Assembly: GCA_035690485.1 (NCBI GenBank)
Contig: DASSKL010000094.1
Coordinates: 1-64,000 of the forward strand
Direction of reading: 5' to 3'
Length of the DNA stretch: 64,000 nucleotides
From: Mycobacteriales bacterium
GTDB taxonomy: Bacteria > Actinomycetota > Actinomycetes > JAFAQI01 > DASSKL01
The notes below the pieces were generated by a model. That model was not told where the DNA came from, did not search any database, and saw only the letters and a program-made list of their open reading frames with translations. This document shows positions 42,772-51,404 of this stretch, in pieces (within the stretch, counting starts at the first letter, position 1; each line of letters starts with the position of its first letter). Both the position numbers and the translations under genes were made by a program.

Positions 42772-43547
42772 CGCCTCCGCTGGTCGTCGTACACCACGAC
42801 GCGGACCTGCTGGCAAAGGCCGTGGCCGCGCGGCTGGTGACCGCGCTGGTCGACGCTCAGGCCGCGCGCGGCACCGCGTCGGTCGTGCTCACCGGCGGCG
42901 GCATCGGCACGCGGGTGCTGCGCACCCTGCGCGACTCACCGGCCCGCGACGCCGTCGACTGGCAGCACCTCGACGTGTGGTGGGGCGACGAGCGCTTCCT
43001 ACCGGCCGGCCACCCGGAGCGCAACGAGACCCAGGCGCGCGAGGCACTGCTCGACCACGTGCGCTGCCCGACCGACCGGGTGCACCCGATGCCCGCGACC
43101 GGGGGGCAGTACGGCGACGACCCGGAGGCCGCGGCCGCCACCTACGCCGCCGAGCTTCGGCGAGCGACCCGGCCGGAGGACCACGGCGAGGTGCCGGTGT
43201 TCGACGTGCTGCTGCTCGGGGTCGGCCCCGATGGGCACGTGGCGTCGCTGTTCCCCGAGGCGCCGGCGGTGCACGACGAGCGAACCGTGGTCGCCGTGCG
43301 GGGCGCCCCGAAGCCGCCGCCCACCCGATTGTCGTTGACGTTCCCTGCGATCACCGCGGCGCGCGAGGTGTGGGTGATGGCGACCGGACGGGAGAAGGCG
43401 GGGGCGGCACGGCTCGCACTGTCGGGCGCCGGCCGGGTGCAGGTGCCGGCCGCCGGCGCGGTGGGCCGCCAGCGAACCCTGTGGCTGCTCGACCGGGAGG
43501 CCGCGAGCGCACTGCCGCACGACCTCGCGCGGATCGCTTCACCCTGA
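42768..43547 (+). CDS. pgl: 6-phosphogluconolactonase
   Basis: A 259-residue lactonase of the NagB-like (DevB) type hydrolysing 6-phosphogluconolactone made by Zwf. Motifs include VVLTGGGIGTRVL for phosphate binding, VWWGDERFLPAGHPERNETQAREALL, DVLLLGVGPDGHVASLFP with the catalytic His, and RLSLTFPAITAAREVWVMATGREKA. It is the last gene of the operon. Confidence 0.95.
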   Translation: MTPPLVVVHHDADLLAKAVAARLVTALVDAQAARGTASVVLTGGGIGTRVLRTLRDSPARDAVDWQHLDVWWGDERFLPAGHPERNETQAREALLDHVRCPTDRVHPMPATGGQYGDDPEAAAATYAAELRRATRPEDHGEVPVFDVLLLGVGPDGHVASLFPEAPAVHDERTVVAVRGAPKPPPTRLSLTFPAITAAREVWVMATGREKAGAARLALSGAGRVQVPAAGAVGRQRTLWLLDREAASALPHDLARIASP

Positions 43548-43631
43548 CGGGCGGGCGGGTGCGAGCGCGGCGTGCCCGGAGGGCAGGTAAGCGCCCGAGA
43601 ACGCCGCGGGCCGAAGCCCAGGGGCGGTCGG

Positions 43632-43967
43632 CTACTTGTTGCCGCGGAGCTGGGAGAGAGCCTCGGCGAGGATCGCCTCGCCGTCGGTGTCGTTGCGGCG
43701 TTCGCGCACGTAGGCGAGGTGGGTCTTGTAGGGCTCGGTCTTCGGCGGGGCGGGCGGGTTGTCCTTGTCGCGGCTCGCCGGGTAGCCGCACCGCGGGCAG
43801 TCCCAGACGTCGGGGATCACCGCTTCGACCGCGAACGACGGCCTGGTCTCGTGCTGGTTGGCGCACCAGAACGCCACTCGCCGGCGGGGTGCGGACTCGC
43901 CGCGCTCCGCCTCGCCCATGGGACCGGCCCCCACCCGGCTGCCCCGGATCGCGCTACCACCAGCCAC
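43632..43967 (-). CDS. rbpA: RNA polymerase-binding protein RbpA
   Basis: A 111-residue RbpA, an actinobacterial factor that binds the principal sigma factor and stabilises the open promoter complex. It has the N-terminal tail (SAIRGSRVGAG), a zinc ribbon core (VAFWCANQHETRPSFAVEAVIPDVWDCPRCGYPAS) and a C-terminal sigma-interaction helix (THLAYVRERRNDTDGEAILAEALSQL). The start is GTG at 43967, eight bases after AGGAG; a TTG two codons earlier is too close to that site. Confidence 0.93.
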   Translation of the reverse strand: MAGGSAIRGSRVGAGPMGEAERGESAPRRRVAFWCANQHETRPSFAVEAVIPDVWDCPRCGYPASRDKDNPPAPPKTEPYKTHLAYVRERRNDTDGEAILAEALSQLRGNK

Positions 43968-44026
43968 GGTCAAGACTCCTCAGTCAACGCGACGGCACCT
44001 GCGGTCGAGTGTAAGTGCCGGTGCGA

Positions 44027-44266
44027 TCAGCCGCCCGGGCTCAGCAACAACTCGAGGGCGACGATGGAGGCGAACCAGATGATCCCGGTGATGATCGTCA
44101 GCCGGTCGAGGTTCTTCTCCACGACGGAGGAGCCCGACAGGGACGAGGAGACGCCGCCGCCGAAAAGGTCGGACAGACCGCCGCCCTTGCCGCGGTGCAG
44201 CAGGATCAGCGCCACGAGCAGCAGGCTCGTGACCAACAGGATGGCGGCGATCGCTGCGCTCAGCAC
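44027..44266 (-). CDS. secG: SecG, preprotein translocase subunit
   Basis: A 79-residue, two-helix membrane protein of the SecYEG channel. The conserved loop ALILLHRGKGGGLSDLFGGGVSSSLSGSSVVEKNLDRLT is unmistakable. In many actinomycetes secG directly follows tpiA; here an oligopeptide ABC operon lies between them. It precedes rbpA in the same direction by 59 bases. Confidence 0.95.
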   Translation of the reverse strand: MLSAAIAAILLVTSLLLVALILLHRGKGGGLSDLFGGGVSSSLSGSSVVEKNLDRLTIITGIIWFASIVALELLLSPGG

Positions 44267-44321
44267 GGAATGCTCCTCGTCGTACGCCGGTCAGCCGGGT
44301 CCGGCACTTGCAGGGTACGCC

Positions 44322-44358
44322 ACGCGCCGCGCCGCGTCGGGCGGCGCAGGTGGCGCGT
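44322..44358 (-). terminator. Bulged hairpin after the oligopeptide ABC operon
   Basis: ACGCGCC-GCGCCGC (44322-44335) pairs with GCGGCGC (44341-44347) and GGCGCGT (44352-44358), separated by a four-base bulge and closed by a five-base loop. It lies 16 bases beyond the stop of the last leftward gene of the operon. Confidence 0.5.
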
Positions 44359-44374
44359 CGCCGTGGCGCCGCGG

Positions 44375-45436
44375 CTAGACGACCGCGCGGGCCTCGGCGT
44401 AGTGGCAGGCGGTCGGGTGGCCCTGACCGTGATCGATCAGCGGGGGCTCCTCGTCGATGCACTTCCGGCGCTCGGCATCGGTGAGCTCGTTGGCGAACTT
44501 CGGGCAGCGGGTGCGGAACCGGCAGCCGCTCGGCGGGTTGACCGCGCTCGGCACGTCGCCCTGGATCAGGATGCGCTCGCGCTCCCGCTCCTTGCGCGGG
44601 TCGGGGATCGGGATCGCCGACATCAGCGCCTGCGTGTAGGGGTGCGACGGCTTGCCGAACAGCTCGTCGACGGTAGCGACCTCGACGATCTTGCCGAGGT
44701 ACATCACGGCGACGCGGTGCGAGATGTGCCGGATCACGGACAGGTCGTGCGCGACGAAGAGGTAGGACAGCCCGTAGGTGTCCTGAAGCTCCTCCAGCAA
44801 GTTGATGACGCCCGCCTGGATCGACACGTCGAGCGCGGACACCGGCTCGTCGAGGACGATCGCCTGCGGCTGCAGCGCGAGCGCGCGGGCGATGCCGATG
44901 CGCTGGCGCTGCCCGCCGGAGAACTCGTGCGGGTAGCGGTTGCCGTGCTCGGGGTTGAGCCCGACGGTGCTCATGAGCTCGCGAACCCGACCGGTGCCGC
45001 CGACCTCCTTGTAGATCTTGTGGATGTGCAGCGGCTCCGCGATCGCGTCGTGGACGGTCATCCGCGGGTCGAGGGACGCGTAGGGGTCCTGGAAGACGAT
45101 CTGCAGGCGCTTGCGGATCTCGCGCATCTGCCGGCGCGACTTGCCGGTGATGTCGTCGCCCTCGAACTGCACGACGCCCGACGTCGCCGGCACGAGGTTC
45201 AGCAGGGTCCGGCCCGTGGTCGACTTGCCACAGCCGGACTCACCGACCAGCCCGAGGGTCTCGCCGCGGTGCAGGTCGAAGGACACGCCGCACACGGCGT
45301 GCACCTGGTCGACGACGCCGCGGATGACGCCCTTGCCGCGCACCGGGAAGTGCTTGACGAGGTCGCGGACCGACAGGATGACCTCGGACTCGGCCAGCAA
45401 TCTGCTGGCGTGGGCGGTCTGCTCGGTGGCGGTCAT
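44375..45436 (-). CDS. Oligopeptide ABC transporter ATP-binding protein (OppF/DppF type)
   Basis: A 353-residue ATPase, the second ATP-binding subunit of a peptide importer. Walker A is LVGESGCGKSTTGRTLL, the Q-loop IVFQDPYASLDPR, signature HEFSGGQRQRIGIARAL, and Walker B AIVLDEPVSALDVSIQ. The C-terminal oligopeptide-type extension with clustered Cys (GCRFRTRCPKFANE...RKCIDEEP...ACHYAE) probably binds an Fe-S cluster as in other DppD/F proteins. It overlaps the other ATPase gene by four bases. Confidence 0.92.
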   Translation of the reverse strand: MTATEQTAHASRLLAESEVILSVRDLVKHFPVRGKGVIRGVVDQVHAVCGVSFDLHRGETLGLVGESGCGKSTTGRTLLNLVPATSGVVQFEGDDITGKSRRQMREIRKRLQIVFQDPYASLDPRMTVHDAIAEPLHIHKIYKEVGGTGRVRELMSTVGLNPEHGNRYPHEFSGGQRQRIGIARALALQPQAIVLDEPVSALDVSIQAGVINLLEELQDTYGLSYLFVAHDLSVIRHISHRVAVMYLGKIVEVATVDELFGKPSHPYTQALMSAIPIPDPRKERERERILIQGDVPSAVNPPSGCRFRTRCPKFANELTDAERRKCIDEEPPLIDHGQGHPTACHYAEARAVV

Positions 45437-46539
45437 GCCTCGACCTCGTCGCCGGTGGCGTCGGCTGCCGGCAACGCGCCGACCTCCTCCAGTACCTGGT
45501 CGTCGACGGCCGTGGCCGCGAAGACGTCGCCGGGCCGCACACCTTCGAGCTCGTGCGAGAAGTGGCAGGCCGCCACGTGGCCGGGGCGGGTGGTCGGGCG
45601 CAGCTCCGGCTCCTTCTCGTCGCAGATCGGCCGGGACAGCGGGCACCGCGGCGAGAACGGACAGCCGGGCGGCAGCGCGATCAGCGACGGCGGGGCGCCG
45701 ACGATCGGGGTGAGCTTGTGCTCGCGGCTGCGCTCGACGTCGAGGCGCGGCAAGCTGCCGAGCAGCCCGAGCGTGTAGGGCATCCGCGGCTCGTAGTAGA
45801 TCTCGTCGACGGTGCCGATCTCGACCGGGCGGCCGGCGTACATGACCAGCACCCGGTCGGCCTGGCCGGCCACGACGCCGAGGTCGTGGGTGATGAGGAC
45901 CATCGCGGCCCCGGCCTCGCGGCGGGCGTCGCCGAGCGCCTCAAGCACCTGCGCCTGCACGGTCACGTCGAGGGCGGTCGTCGGCTCGTCGGCGATGATG
46001 ACGTCGGGGTAGTTGGCCATCGCGATGGCGATGACCGCCCGCTGCCTCATGCCGCCGGAGAACTCGTGCGGGTAGTTGTCGACACGTTCCGAGGCGTTGG
46101 GGATGCCGACGATCTCGAGCAGCCGCACCGCGCGGTCACGGGCTTCGTGCTTGTCGATGTGGTTGTGGGCCCGGATGCCTTCGGCGATCTGGTCACCGAC
46201 GGCGTAGACCGGGTTGAGCGACGTCATCGGGTCCTGGAAGATCATGGCGATCTTCGCGCCGCGCACCCGCGACATCGTCTTGTCGTCGGCGCCGAGCAGC
46301 TGCTGGCCCTCGAAGCGCACCGCACCGCTGATGCGCGCCGACCGCGGCAGCAGGCCCATCACCGCGAGCGAGGTGACCGACTTGCCCGAGCCCGACTCCC
46401 CGACGATCCCGAGCACCTCGCCCCGCCGGATCTCGTAGCTGACCCCGCGGACGGCCCGGACCAGACCGTCCTCGGTCGGGAAGCTGACGTTGAGGTCCTC
46501 GACCTCGAGGACGACGTCGCGCTCAGCGGGGACGGTCAT
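45433..46539 (-). CDS. Oligopeptide ABC transporter ATP-binding protein (OppD/DppD type)
   Basis: A 368-residue ATPase pairing with the following gene product. It has Walker A IVGESGSGKSVTSLAVMG, the Q-loop MIFQDPMTSLNPVY, signature HEFSGGMRQRAVIAIAMA and Walker B VIIADEPTTALDVTVQ. The oligopeptide C-terminal region has CPFSPRCPLSRPICDEKEP and ACHFSHE, a four-Cys set. It overlaps the permease gene upstream by ATGA. Confidence 0.92.
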   Translation of the reverse strand: MTVPAERDVVLEVEDLNVSFPTEDGLVRAVRGVSYEIRRGEVLGIVGESGSGKSVTSLAVMGLLPRSARISGAVRFEGQQLLGADDKTMSRVRGAKIAMIFQDPMTSLNPVYAVGDQIAEGIRAHNHIDKHEARDRAVRLLEIVGIPNASERVDNYPHEFSGGMRQRAVIAIAMANYPDVIIADEPTTALDVTVQAQVLEALGDARREAGAAMVLITHDLGVVAGQADRVLVMYAGRPVEIGTVDEIYYEPRMPYTLGLLGSLPRLDVERSREHKLTPIVGAPPSLIALPPGCPFSPRCPLSRPICDEKEPELRPTTRPGHVAACHFSHELEGVRPGDVFAATAVDDQVLEEVGALPAADATGDEVEA

Positions 46540-47528
46540 GCGCGGACCCGGGTCTGCTGGGGGTCGAAGGCGTCCCGCAGGCCGTCGCCGATGAAGTTGA
46601 TCGTCAGCGCGATGAGGATGATGAAGACTCCCGGGAAGTAGAACAGCCACGGCCTGGTGTCGATCGCGGTCTGCGCGTTGCTGACGAGCAGGCCGAGCGA
46701 GGTGTCGGGGGCCTGCACGCCGAAGCCGAGATAGGACAGGGCCGTCTCGAGCAGGATGCCGATCGCGACGAGGATCGTCAGGTTGACGATGATCGGTCCG
46801 AGCGTGTTGGGGATCAGGTGCCGGCCGATGATCCGCACGTCGGAGGCGCCGAGGGCGCGCGAGGCTTCGATGAACTCCTTCTCCCGCAGCGACAGCACGA
46901 CACCGCGTACGACGCGGGACACGTAGGCCCACTGCAGCCCGCCGATGATCGCCGCGATCAGCAGCCAGCTGCCACCGCCGACGTTGTGCCCCAGCACGGC
47001 CGCGACCGCGATCAGCGGCAGCGTCAGCACCAGGTCGGCGACGCGCATGAGGACCGTGTCGGTGATCCCTCGGTAGTAGCCCGAGACCGCACCCCAGATG
47101 GTGCCGACCGTGCCCGAGAACACGGCGATGAGCAGCGCGATCTCGACCGACCGCTGGGTGCCGCGCAGCACGAGCGCGAACTCGTCCTTGCCCAGGTTGT
47201 CGGTGCCGAACGGGTGCTTCAGCGACGGGCCGACGGACACGTCGGGACCGCTGAACGTGTAGCTGAAGCGCCAGAAGTGCCCGCCGACGAACGCCAGCAG
47301 CACGAGGGCGATGAACACGAACAGGCTGGCGACCGCGGCCTTGTGCTGCAGGAAGCGCCCGATGATGAGGCTGGTCTGGGTGCGCTGCCGCACCGTGAAC
47401 TCGCGCTCGACCGGCGCGCCGGCGATCGACGACCCCGCGCCGGTCTCGGTCGGCGCCTTGACGTGCAGCGTCGTGTCGCCCTCGAGGGGCTCACCGACCG
47501 GCGCCTCGCCGGTGAATCGGTCAGTCAT
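46536..47528 (-). CDS. Oligopeptide ABC transporter permease (OppC/DppC type)
   Basis: A 330-residue inner-membrane permease. A long hydrophilic N-terminal lead (about 55 residues, rich in Glu/Gly/Thr) precedes the OppC-type first helix (AAVASLFVFIALVLLAFVGG). HPFGTDNLGKDEFALVLRGTQRSVEIALLIA is the classical OppC segment. The cytoplasmic EAA loop is EFIEASRALGASDVRIIGRHLIPNT. The start at 47528 overlaps the partner permease stop by eight bases. Confidence 0.92.
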   Translation of the reverse strand: MTDRFTGEAPVGEPLEGDTTLHVKAPTETGAGSSIAGAPVEREFTVRQRTQTSLIIGRFLQHKAAVASLFVFIALVLLAFVGGHFWRFSYTFSGPDVSVGPSLKHPFGTDNLGKDEFALVLRGTQRSVEIALLIAVFSGTVGTIWGAVSGYYRGITDTVLMRVADLVLTLPLIAVAAVLGHNVGGGSWLLIAAIIGGLQWAYVSRVVRGVVLSLREKEFIEASRALGASDVRIIGRHLIPNTLGPIIVNLTILVAIGILLETALSYLGFGVQAPDTSLGLLVSNAQTAIDTRPWLFYFPGVFIILIALTINFIGDGLRDAFDPQQTRVRA

Positions 47529-48504
47529 AGCGGATCCTCGGGTCAAGTACGGCGTAGAGGAGGTCGGCGATCAGGTTGAACAGGATCACGACGATCGCGA
47601 AGACCAGCAGCCAGGCCTCGACCGCGAAGACGTCACGGGAGCGGATCGACTGCAGCAGGTAGTCACCCATGCCGTGCCACTGGAAGACGGTCTCGGTGAT
47701 GATCGCGCCACCGATGATGCCGGCGAGGTCGAGCGCGGTGACGGTCGCCAGCGGGATCAGCGCGGTGCGCAGGGCGTGCTTGACCATGACCCGCCGGTTG
47801 GACAGGCCCTTCGCGCGAGCCAGCCGGACGTAGTCGCTGTTGAGCACCTCGAGCATCGAACCGCGCTGATAACGGCTCCACGCGGCGTAGGAGATCAGGG
47901 CCAGCGAGATCGTCGGCAGGATCATGTGGCCCGTGATGTCGGTGAAGTTGTTCCAGGCGCCCGATGGTGCGGGCACCGACTGCTCACCGATCGTGTAGAA
48001 GACCTGGTCGCCCATCTTCTCGTTGGCCCAGATGCCGCCCTGCTTGAGCAGCAGCGCCAGCCAGAACGACGGCATGGCAAGGAAGAGGAAACCGAAGAAC
48101 GTCGCCGTGTAGTCGGTCACGGAGTACTGCTTGACCGCGCTGATGACGCCGACGACGACCGCGAGGATCAGCGCCAGGATCATCGCCGCGAAGACCAGCC
48201 GCAGCGTGACGCCGAGCCGGCTGACGATCTCGGTGCGGATGTTGTCGGTCGGGTTGACCGACGGTCCGAAGTTGCCGTGGAGCACCAGACCTTTGATCCA
48301 GTGCCAGTAGCGCTCGAAGAGCCCCTGGTCGAGCCACAGCCGGTGCTCCAGCGCGTGGATCACCTGCGGGGACGGCGGTGGGTTGCGGGCCTTCAGGTCG
48401 TTGACCGGGTTGCCGCTGGTCGCGACCATCACGAAGACCACGAACGACGAGACCACGACGATCGGGATCGACACCGCGAGCCGTCTGATCGAGTAGGAGA
48501 GCAA
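47521..48504 (-). CDS. Oligopeptide ABC transporter permease (OppB/DppB type)
   Basis: A 327-residue permease with six helices. The opening LLSYSIRRLAVSIPIVVVSS is typical OppB. GNFGPSVNPTDNIRTEIVSRLGVTLRL and the EAA loop YVRLARAKGLSNRRVMVKHALRTALIPLAT follow. I chose TTG at 48504 because GGGAGG lies six bases upstream. The alternative GTG at 48570 would add an Arg-rich lead and sits on top of a possible -10 box (TAGCCT). Confidence 0.88.
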   Translation of the reverse strand: MLSYSIRRLAVSIPIVVVSSFVVFVMVATSGNPVNDLKARNPPPSPQVIHALEHRLWLDQGLFERYWHWIKGLVLHGNFGPSVNPTDNIRTEIVSRLGVTLRLVFAAMILALILAVVVGVISAVKQYSVTDYTATFFGFLFLAMPSFWLALLLKQGGIWANEKMGDQVFYTIGEQSVPAPSGAWNNFTDITGHMILPTISLALISYAAWSRYQRGSMLEVLNSDYVRLARAKGLSNRRVMVKHALRTALIPLATVTALDLAGIIGGAIITETVFQWHGMGDYLLQSIRSRDVFAVEAWLLVFAIVVILFNLIADLLYAVLDPRIRYD

Positions 48505-48644
48505 CCGCCGCCTCCCGGGCAGGTCGACAGGTCGCCGCCGGACACCGGTCGGGCATCCGCGGCGCCACACAGGCTATCCGGATGAAGCCGGTCTGCGGCG
48601 CATTCCGGCCAGCATCACGGGGTCGTGGATCGGGGCCATGCGAA

Positions 48645-48674
48645 GGGCCGGCCCGCGGTGCGGCGGGCCGGCCC
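48645..48674 (-). terminator. Hairpin between substrate-binding protein and permease genes
   Basis: GGGCCGGCCCGC (48645-48656) pairs perfectly with GCGGGCCGGCCC (48663-48674) around a six-base loop. It lies in the 204-base gap between the binding-protein gene and the permeases on the transcribed strand. Such intra-operon hairpins usually protect or partly terminate the message so that binding protein exceeds transporter. Confidence 0.6.
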
Positions 48675-48708
48675 CTGCATGACCTTCGAAGGTCGCCTCA
48701 GGCGAGGA

Positions 48709-50451
48709 TCAGCTGGCCTTGGCCAGACCCCACTCGCCGGCGTTGTACGGCGGACCAACGTTGGTGTTGTTGTTGCGGATGTTGACGTACTTCTTCTGGA
48801 CCACGAGGTACGTCGGCTTCTGGTACAGCGGCAGGACGTAGGCGTCCTTCGACATGAGCTCGTCGGCCTTGTTGAGGTTGTCGCGCGACTTGCTCACGTC
48901 GGTCGACGACGCGGCCTCCTTCAGAAGCTGGTCGACCTGCGGGTTGCTGTAGTGGCCGTAGTTGCCACCCGCGTCGGTCTCCCACAGCTGCTCCGCACCG
49001 CTGAACGGGTACGGCGTGTCGACCCAGGCGAACACGATGACATCGAAGTCGCCCTTGCTCAGGGTGCCACCGAGGTCGTCGGTCGGCTGCACGTTGACCG
49101 TGATGCCGAGCTGCTTCATCGAGGCGGCGAACAGCTCGCACTCGTTCTGACGGACCTGGTTGCCGACCGTGTAGCGGATCCGGAACGGACCCACGGCCTT
49201 GCCGCTCTTGTCCTTCAGCGCGGTGCCCACGCCGGTGTAGCCGGCGTCGGTCAGCATCTTCTTCGCTGCCGTGACGTCACCACTGCCCTGAGCCTTCGGC
49301 AGGTTGTCCTGGTAGCCCGGCTGCCCCGGCACGAACATGTGGCTGTTCAGGGGCTTCGCCGTGGGGTCGAACTGGCCGACCGTCTTCTTGATGATGTCGT
49401 CGCGGTTGACCGCGGTGAACATCGCCTGACGGAGCGTGACGTCCTGCAGCGCGGGGTTCTTCAGGTTGAGGTCGAAGTGCTCCCACACGAGGCCGTGGCC
49501 GATGTTGGAGATCACACCCGGGATCTGCTTCACCTGGCTTACCAGGTCGACCTCGGGCTGGGGGTACATGCCCTGGATCTCGTTGTTCTGCAGGGCCGTC
49601 GGCTCCTGCGTCGCGTCGGTGATGATCCGGAAGATCAGCGTGCTGAGCTGGGCCTTCTTGCCGAAGTACTTGTCGTTCGGCACCAGCGTCACAGCGACGT
49701 TGTTCTCGAACTTCTGGATCGTGTAGGGCCCACCGGAGTAGGTCGGGACGTTCTTCGCGAACCAGTCGTTGAAGGTGCTCGCGATGCCGTCCGGGGTGTT
49801 GATGTCACCGTGCTGCGCGGCGATGTGGGCCGGGTAGAGCGGGCCGAACAGCGCCTGCCAGTCGGTGTAGGGCTTCTTGAAGACGACGGTCACGGTCTTG
49901 CCGTTGTCGGACGGCGTCAGCGACTGGATGTCGTCGTAACCCGAGGTCGTCGCCGGCGTGCACTTCGGGCACTGCGCGGGGTCCTGGGTCTTCCAGTTGT
50001 ACTCGAAGTCCTTGGCGTCGATCGGCGTGCCGTCGTTCCACTTCGCGTTGGGCTGGATCTTGTAGACGATCGTCTGGGGGTCTGTCTTGGTCTGCTCGGC
50101 CGAGACCATCAGGTCCTTGTTGAGGTGACCGGTCAGGTCCGGGTAGGGCACGAAGACGGACGGCAGCACACCGTCGAGGACCTCGGCGGTCTCGAACGTG
50201 TTGCCGTCGGCGGTATTCAGGCTCCAGTCGTTGATGTTCTTCTCGATGGCGTAGGAGAAGGTGCCGGTGCCCGTGGTGGTGCCCGAGTTGCAGGTGTTCG
50301 GGTTGCTGTCGCAGTCGCCGAACCCGCTCGAGGACTGGTTGTTACCGCCGGTGGTGCCGCCGCCTCCCCCGCTGCTGCCACCGCAGGCGGTGAGCGCCAA
50401 AGCGCCGGCCGCCACGATGGTCAGGCCCGTATAGAGCCGCCTTCGCTTCAT
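48709..50451 (-). CDS. Oligopeptide ABC transporter substrate-binding lipoprotein
   Basis: A 580-residue SBP family 5 lipoprotein that captures peptides outside the membrane. The lipobox is ALTAC|GGSSGGGGG. A Gly/Ser-rich tether with two Cys (FGDCDSNPNTCNSG) follows. Core segments are FETAEVLDGVLPSVFVPYPD, IVYKIQPNAKWNDGTPIDAKDFEYNWK, YTDWQALFGPLYPAHI and LQDVTLRQAMFTAVNRDDIIK. CPKC in the first lobe could form a disulfide. GGGAG precedes the ATG. It is the first gene of the five-gene operon. Confidence 0.93.
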   Translation of the reverse strand: MKRRRLYTGLTIVAAGALALTACGGSSGGGGGTTGGNNQSSSGFGDCDSNPNTCNSGTTTGTGTFSYAIEKNINDWSLNTADGNTFETAEVLDGVLPSVFVPYPDLTGHLNKDLMVSAEQTKTDPQTIVYKIQPNAKWNDGTPIDAKDFEYNWKTQDPAQCPKCTPATTSGYDDIQSLTPSDNGKTVTVVFKKPYTDWQALFGPLYPAHIAAQHGDINTPDGIASTFNDWFAKNVPTYSGGPYTIQKFENNVAVTLVPNDKYFGKKAQLSTLIFRIITDATQEPTALQNNEIQGMYPQPEVDLVSQVKQIPGVISNIGHGLVWEHFDLNLKNPALQDVTLRQAMFTAVNRDDIIKKTVGQFDPTAKPLNSHMFVPGQPGYQDNLPKAQGSGDVTAAKKMLTDAGYTGVGTALKDKSGKAVGPFRIRYTVGNQVRQNECELFAASMKQLGITVNVQPTDDLGGTLSKGDFDVIVFAWVDTPYPFSGAEQLWETDAGGNYGHYSNPQVDQLLKEAASSTDVSKSRDNLNKADELMSKDAYVLPLYQKPTYLVVQKKYVNIRNNNTNVGPPYNAGEWGLAKAS

Positions 50452-50618
50452 CTGACTCCCTTTCCCGCGGCCCTGTGATGGCCGCCAGCCGTCGTGCAGC
50501 CGTTGTCCGGCTACCCGACCGGGCACAATACGACGCGCCCGGTGTTAGGTGCAGTAAGGGCACGCCGTTCCGCGCCAACCGTGACGAACACGTTATGCAG
50601 TCGTGACCGACGGTGCGG

Positions 50619-51401
50619 TCAGGCTCCGGAGCGGTCGAACCGCACGATCCGGGCGAAGTCGTCGGCCACCAGGCTCGCACCGCCGACGAGCGCCCCGTCG
50701 ACGTCGGGCTCGGCCATGATCGCCGTGATGTTGTCGGGCTTCACCGATCCGCCGTACAGGATGCGGACGCCGTCGGCCAGGTCGCCGGTGTAGAGCTCGG
50801 CGAGAGCGGAGCGCACCTCGCCGCAGACCTCCTGCGCGTCCTGGGGCGTCGCCGTCTCGCCGGTGCCGATCGCCCAGATCGGCTCGTAGGCGATGACCAG
50901 GCTGCGGGCCTGCTCGGCCGGCAGCCCTTGCAGGGCGCCCTGCAGCTGGCTGCAGCAGTGCGCGACGTGACCTTCGGCCCGGCGTACGTCGAGGTCCTCG
51001 CCCACGCACAGGATCGGGGTGATGCCGTTGCGGTAGGCGGCCTGCACCTTCGCCGCGACGAGCTCGTCGGTCTCGTGGTGGTGCTGTCGCCGCTCGGAGT
51101 GCCCGATGCAGACGTAGGAGCAGCCGAGCTTGGCGAGCATGGGCCCGGACACCTCGCCGGTGTAGGCGCCGGAGTCGTGGGCGCTGAGGTCCTGCGCCCC
51201 ATAGCGGATCAGGAGCTTGTCGCCGTCGACGAGCGTCTGGACGCTGCGCAGGTCGGTGTAGGGCGGGAGTACGACGACCTCGCGGTCCTCGAAATCCTTG
51301 TCCTGCAGGGAGAATGCCAGCTTCTGGACCAGCGCGATGGCCTCGAGGTGGTTGAGGTTCATCTTCCAGTTGCCCGCGAGCAGCGGGGTGCGTGCGGTCA
51401 C
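50619..51401 (-). CDS. tpiA: Triosephosphate isomerase
   Basis: A 260-residue TIM barrel interconverting dihydroxyacetone phosphate and glyceraldehyde 3-phosphate. Active-site residues are visible: Lys in [12 protein letters not shown], His in [15 protein letters not shown], and Glu in [18 protein letters not shown], followed by phosphate-binding [11 protein letters not shown] and GALVGGASL. It starts at GTG three bases after pgk and is the last gene of gap-pgk-tpiA. Confidence 0.97.
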   Translation of the reverse strand: MTARTPLLAGNWKMNLNHLEAIALVQKLAFSLQDKDFEDREVVVLPPYTDLRSVQTLVDGDKLLIRYGAQDLSAHDSGAYTGEVSGPMLAKLGCSYVCIGHSERRQHHHETDELVAAKVQAAYRNGITPILCVGEDLDVRRAEGHVAHCCSQLQGALQGLPAEQARSLVIAYEPIWAIGTGETATPQDAQEVCGEVRSALAELYTGDLADGVRILYGGSVKPDNITAIMAEPDVDGALVGGASLVADDFARIVRFDRSGA

Positions 51402-51404
51402 GAG

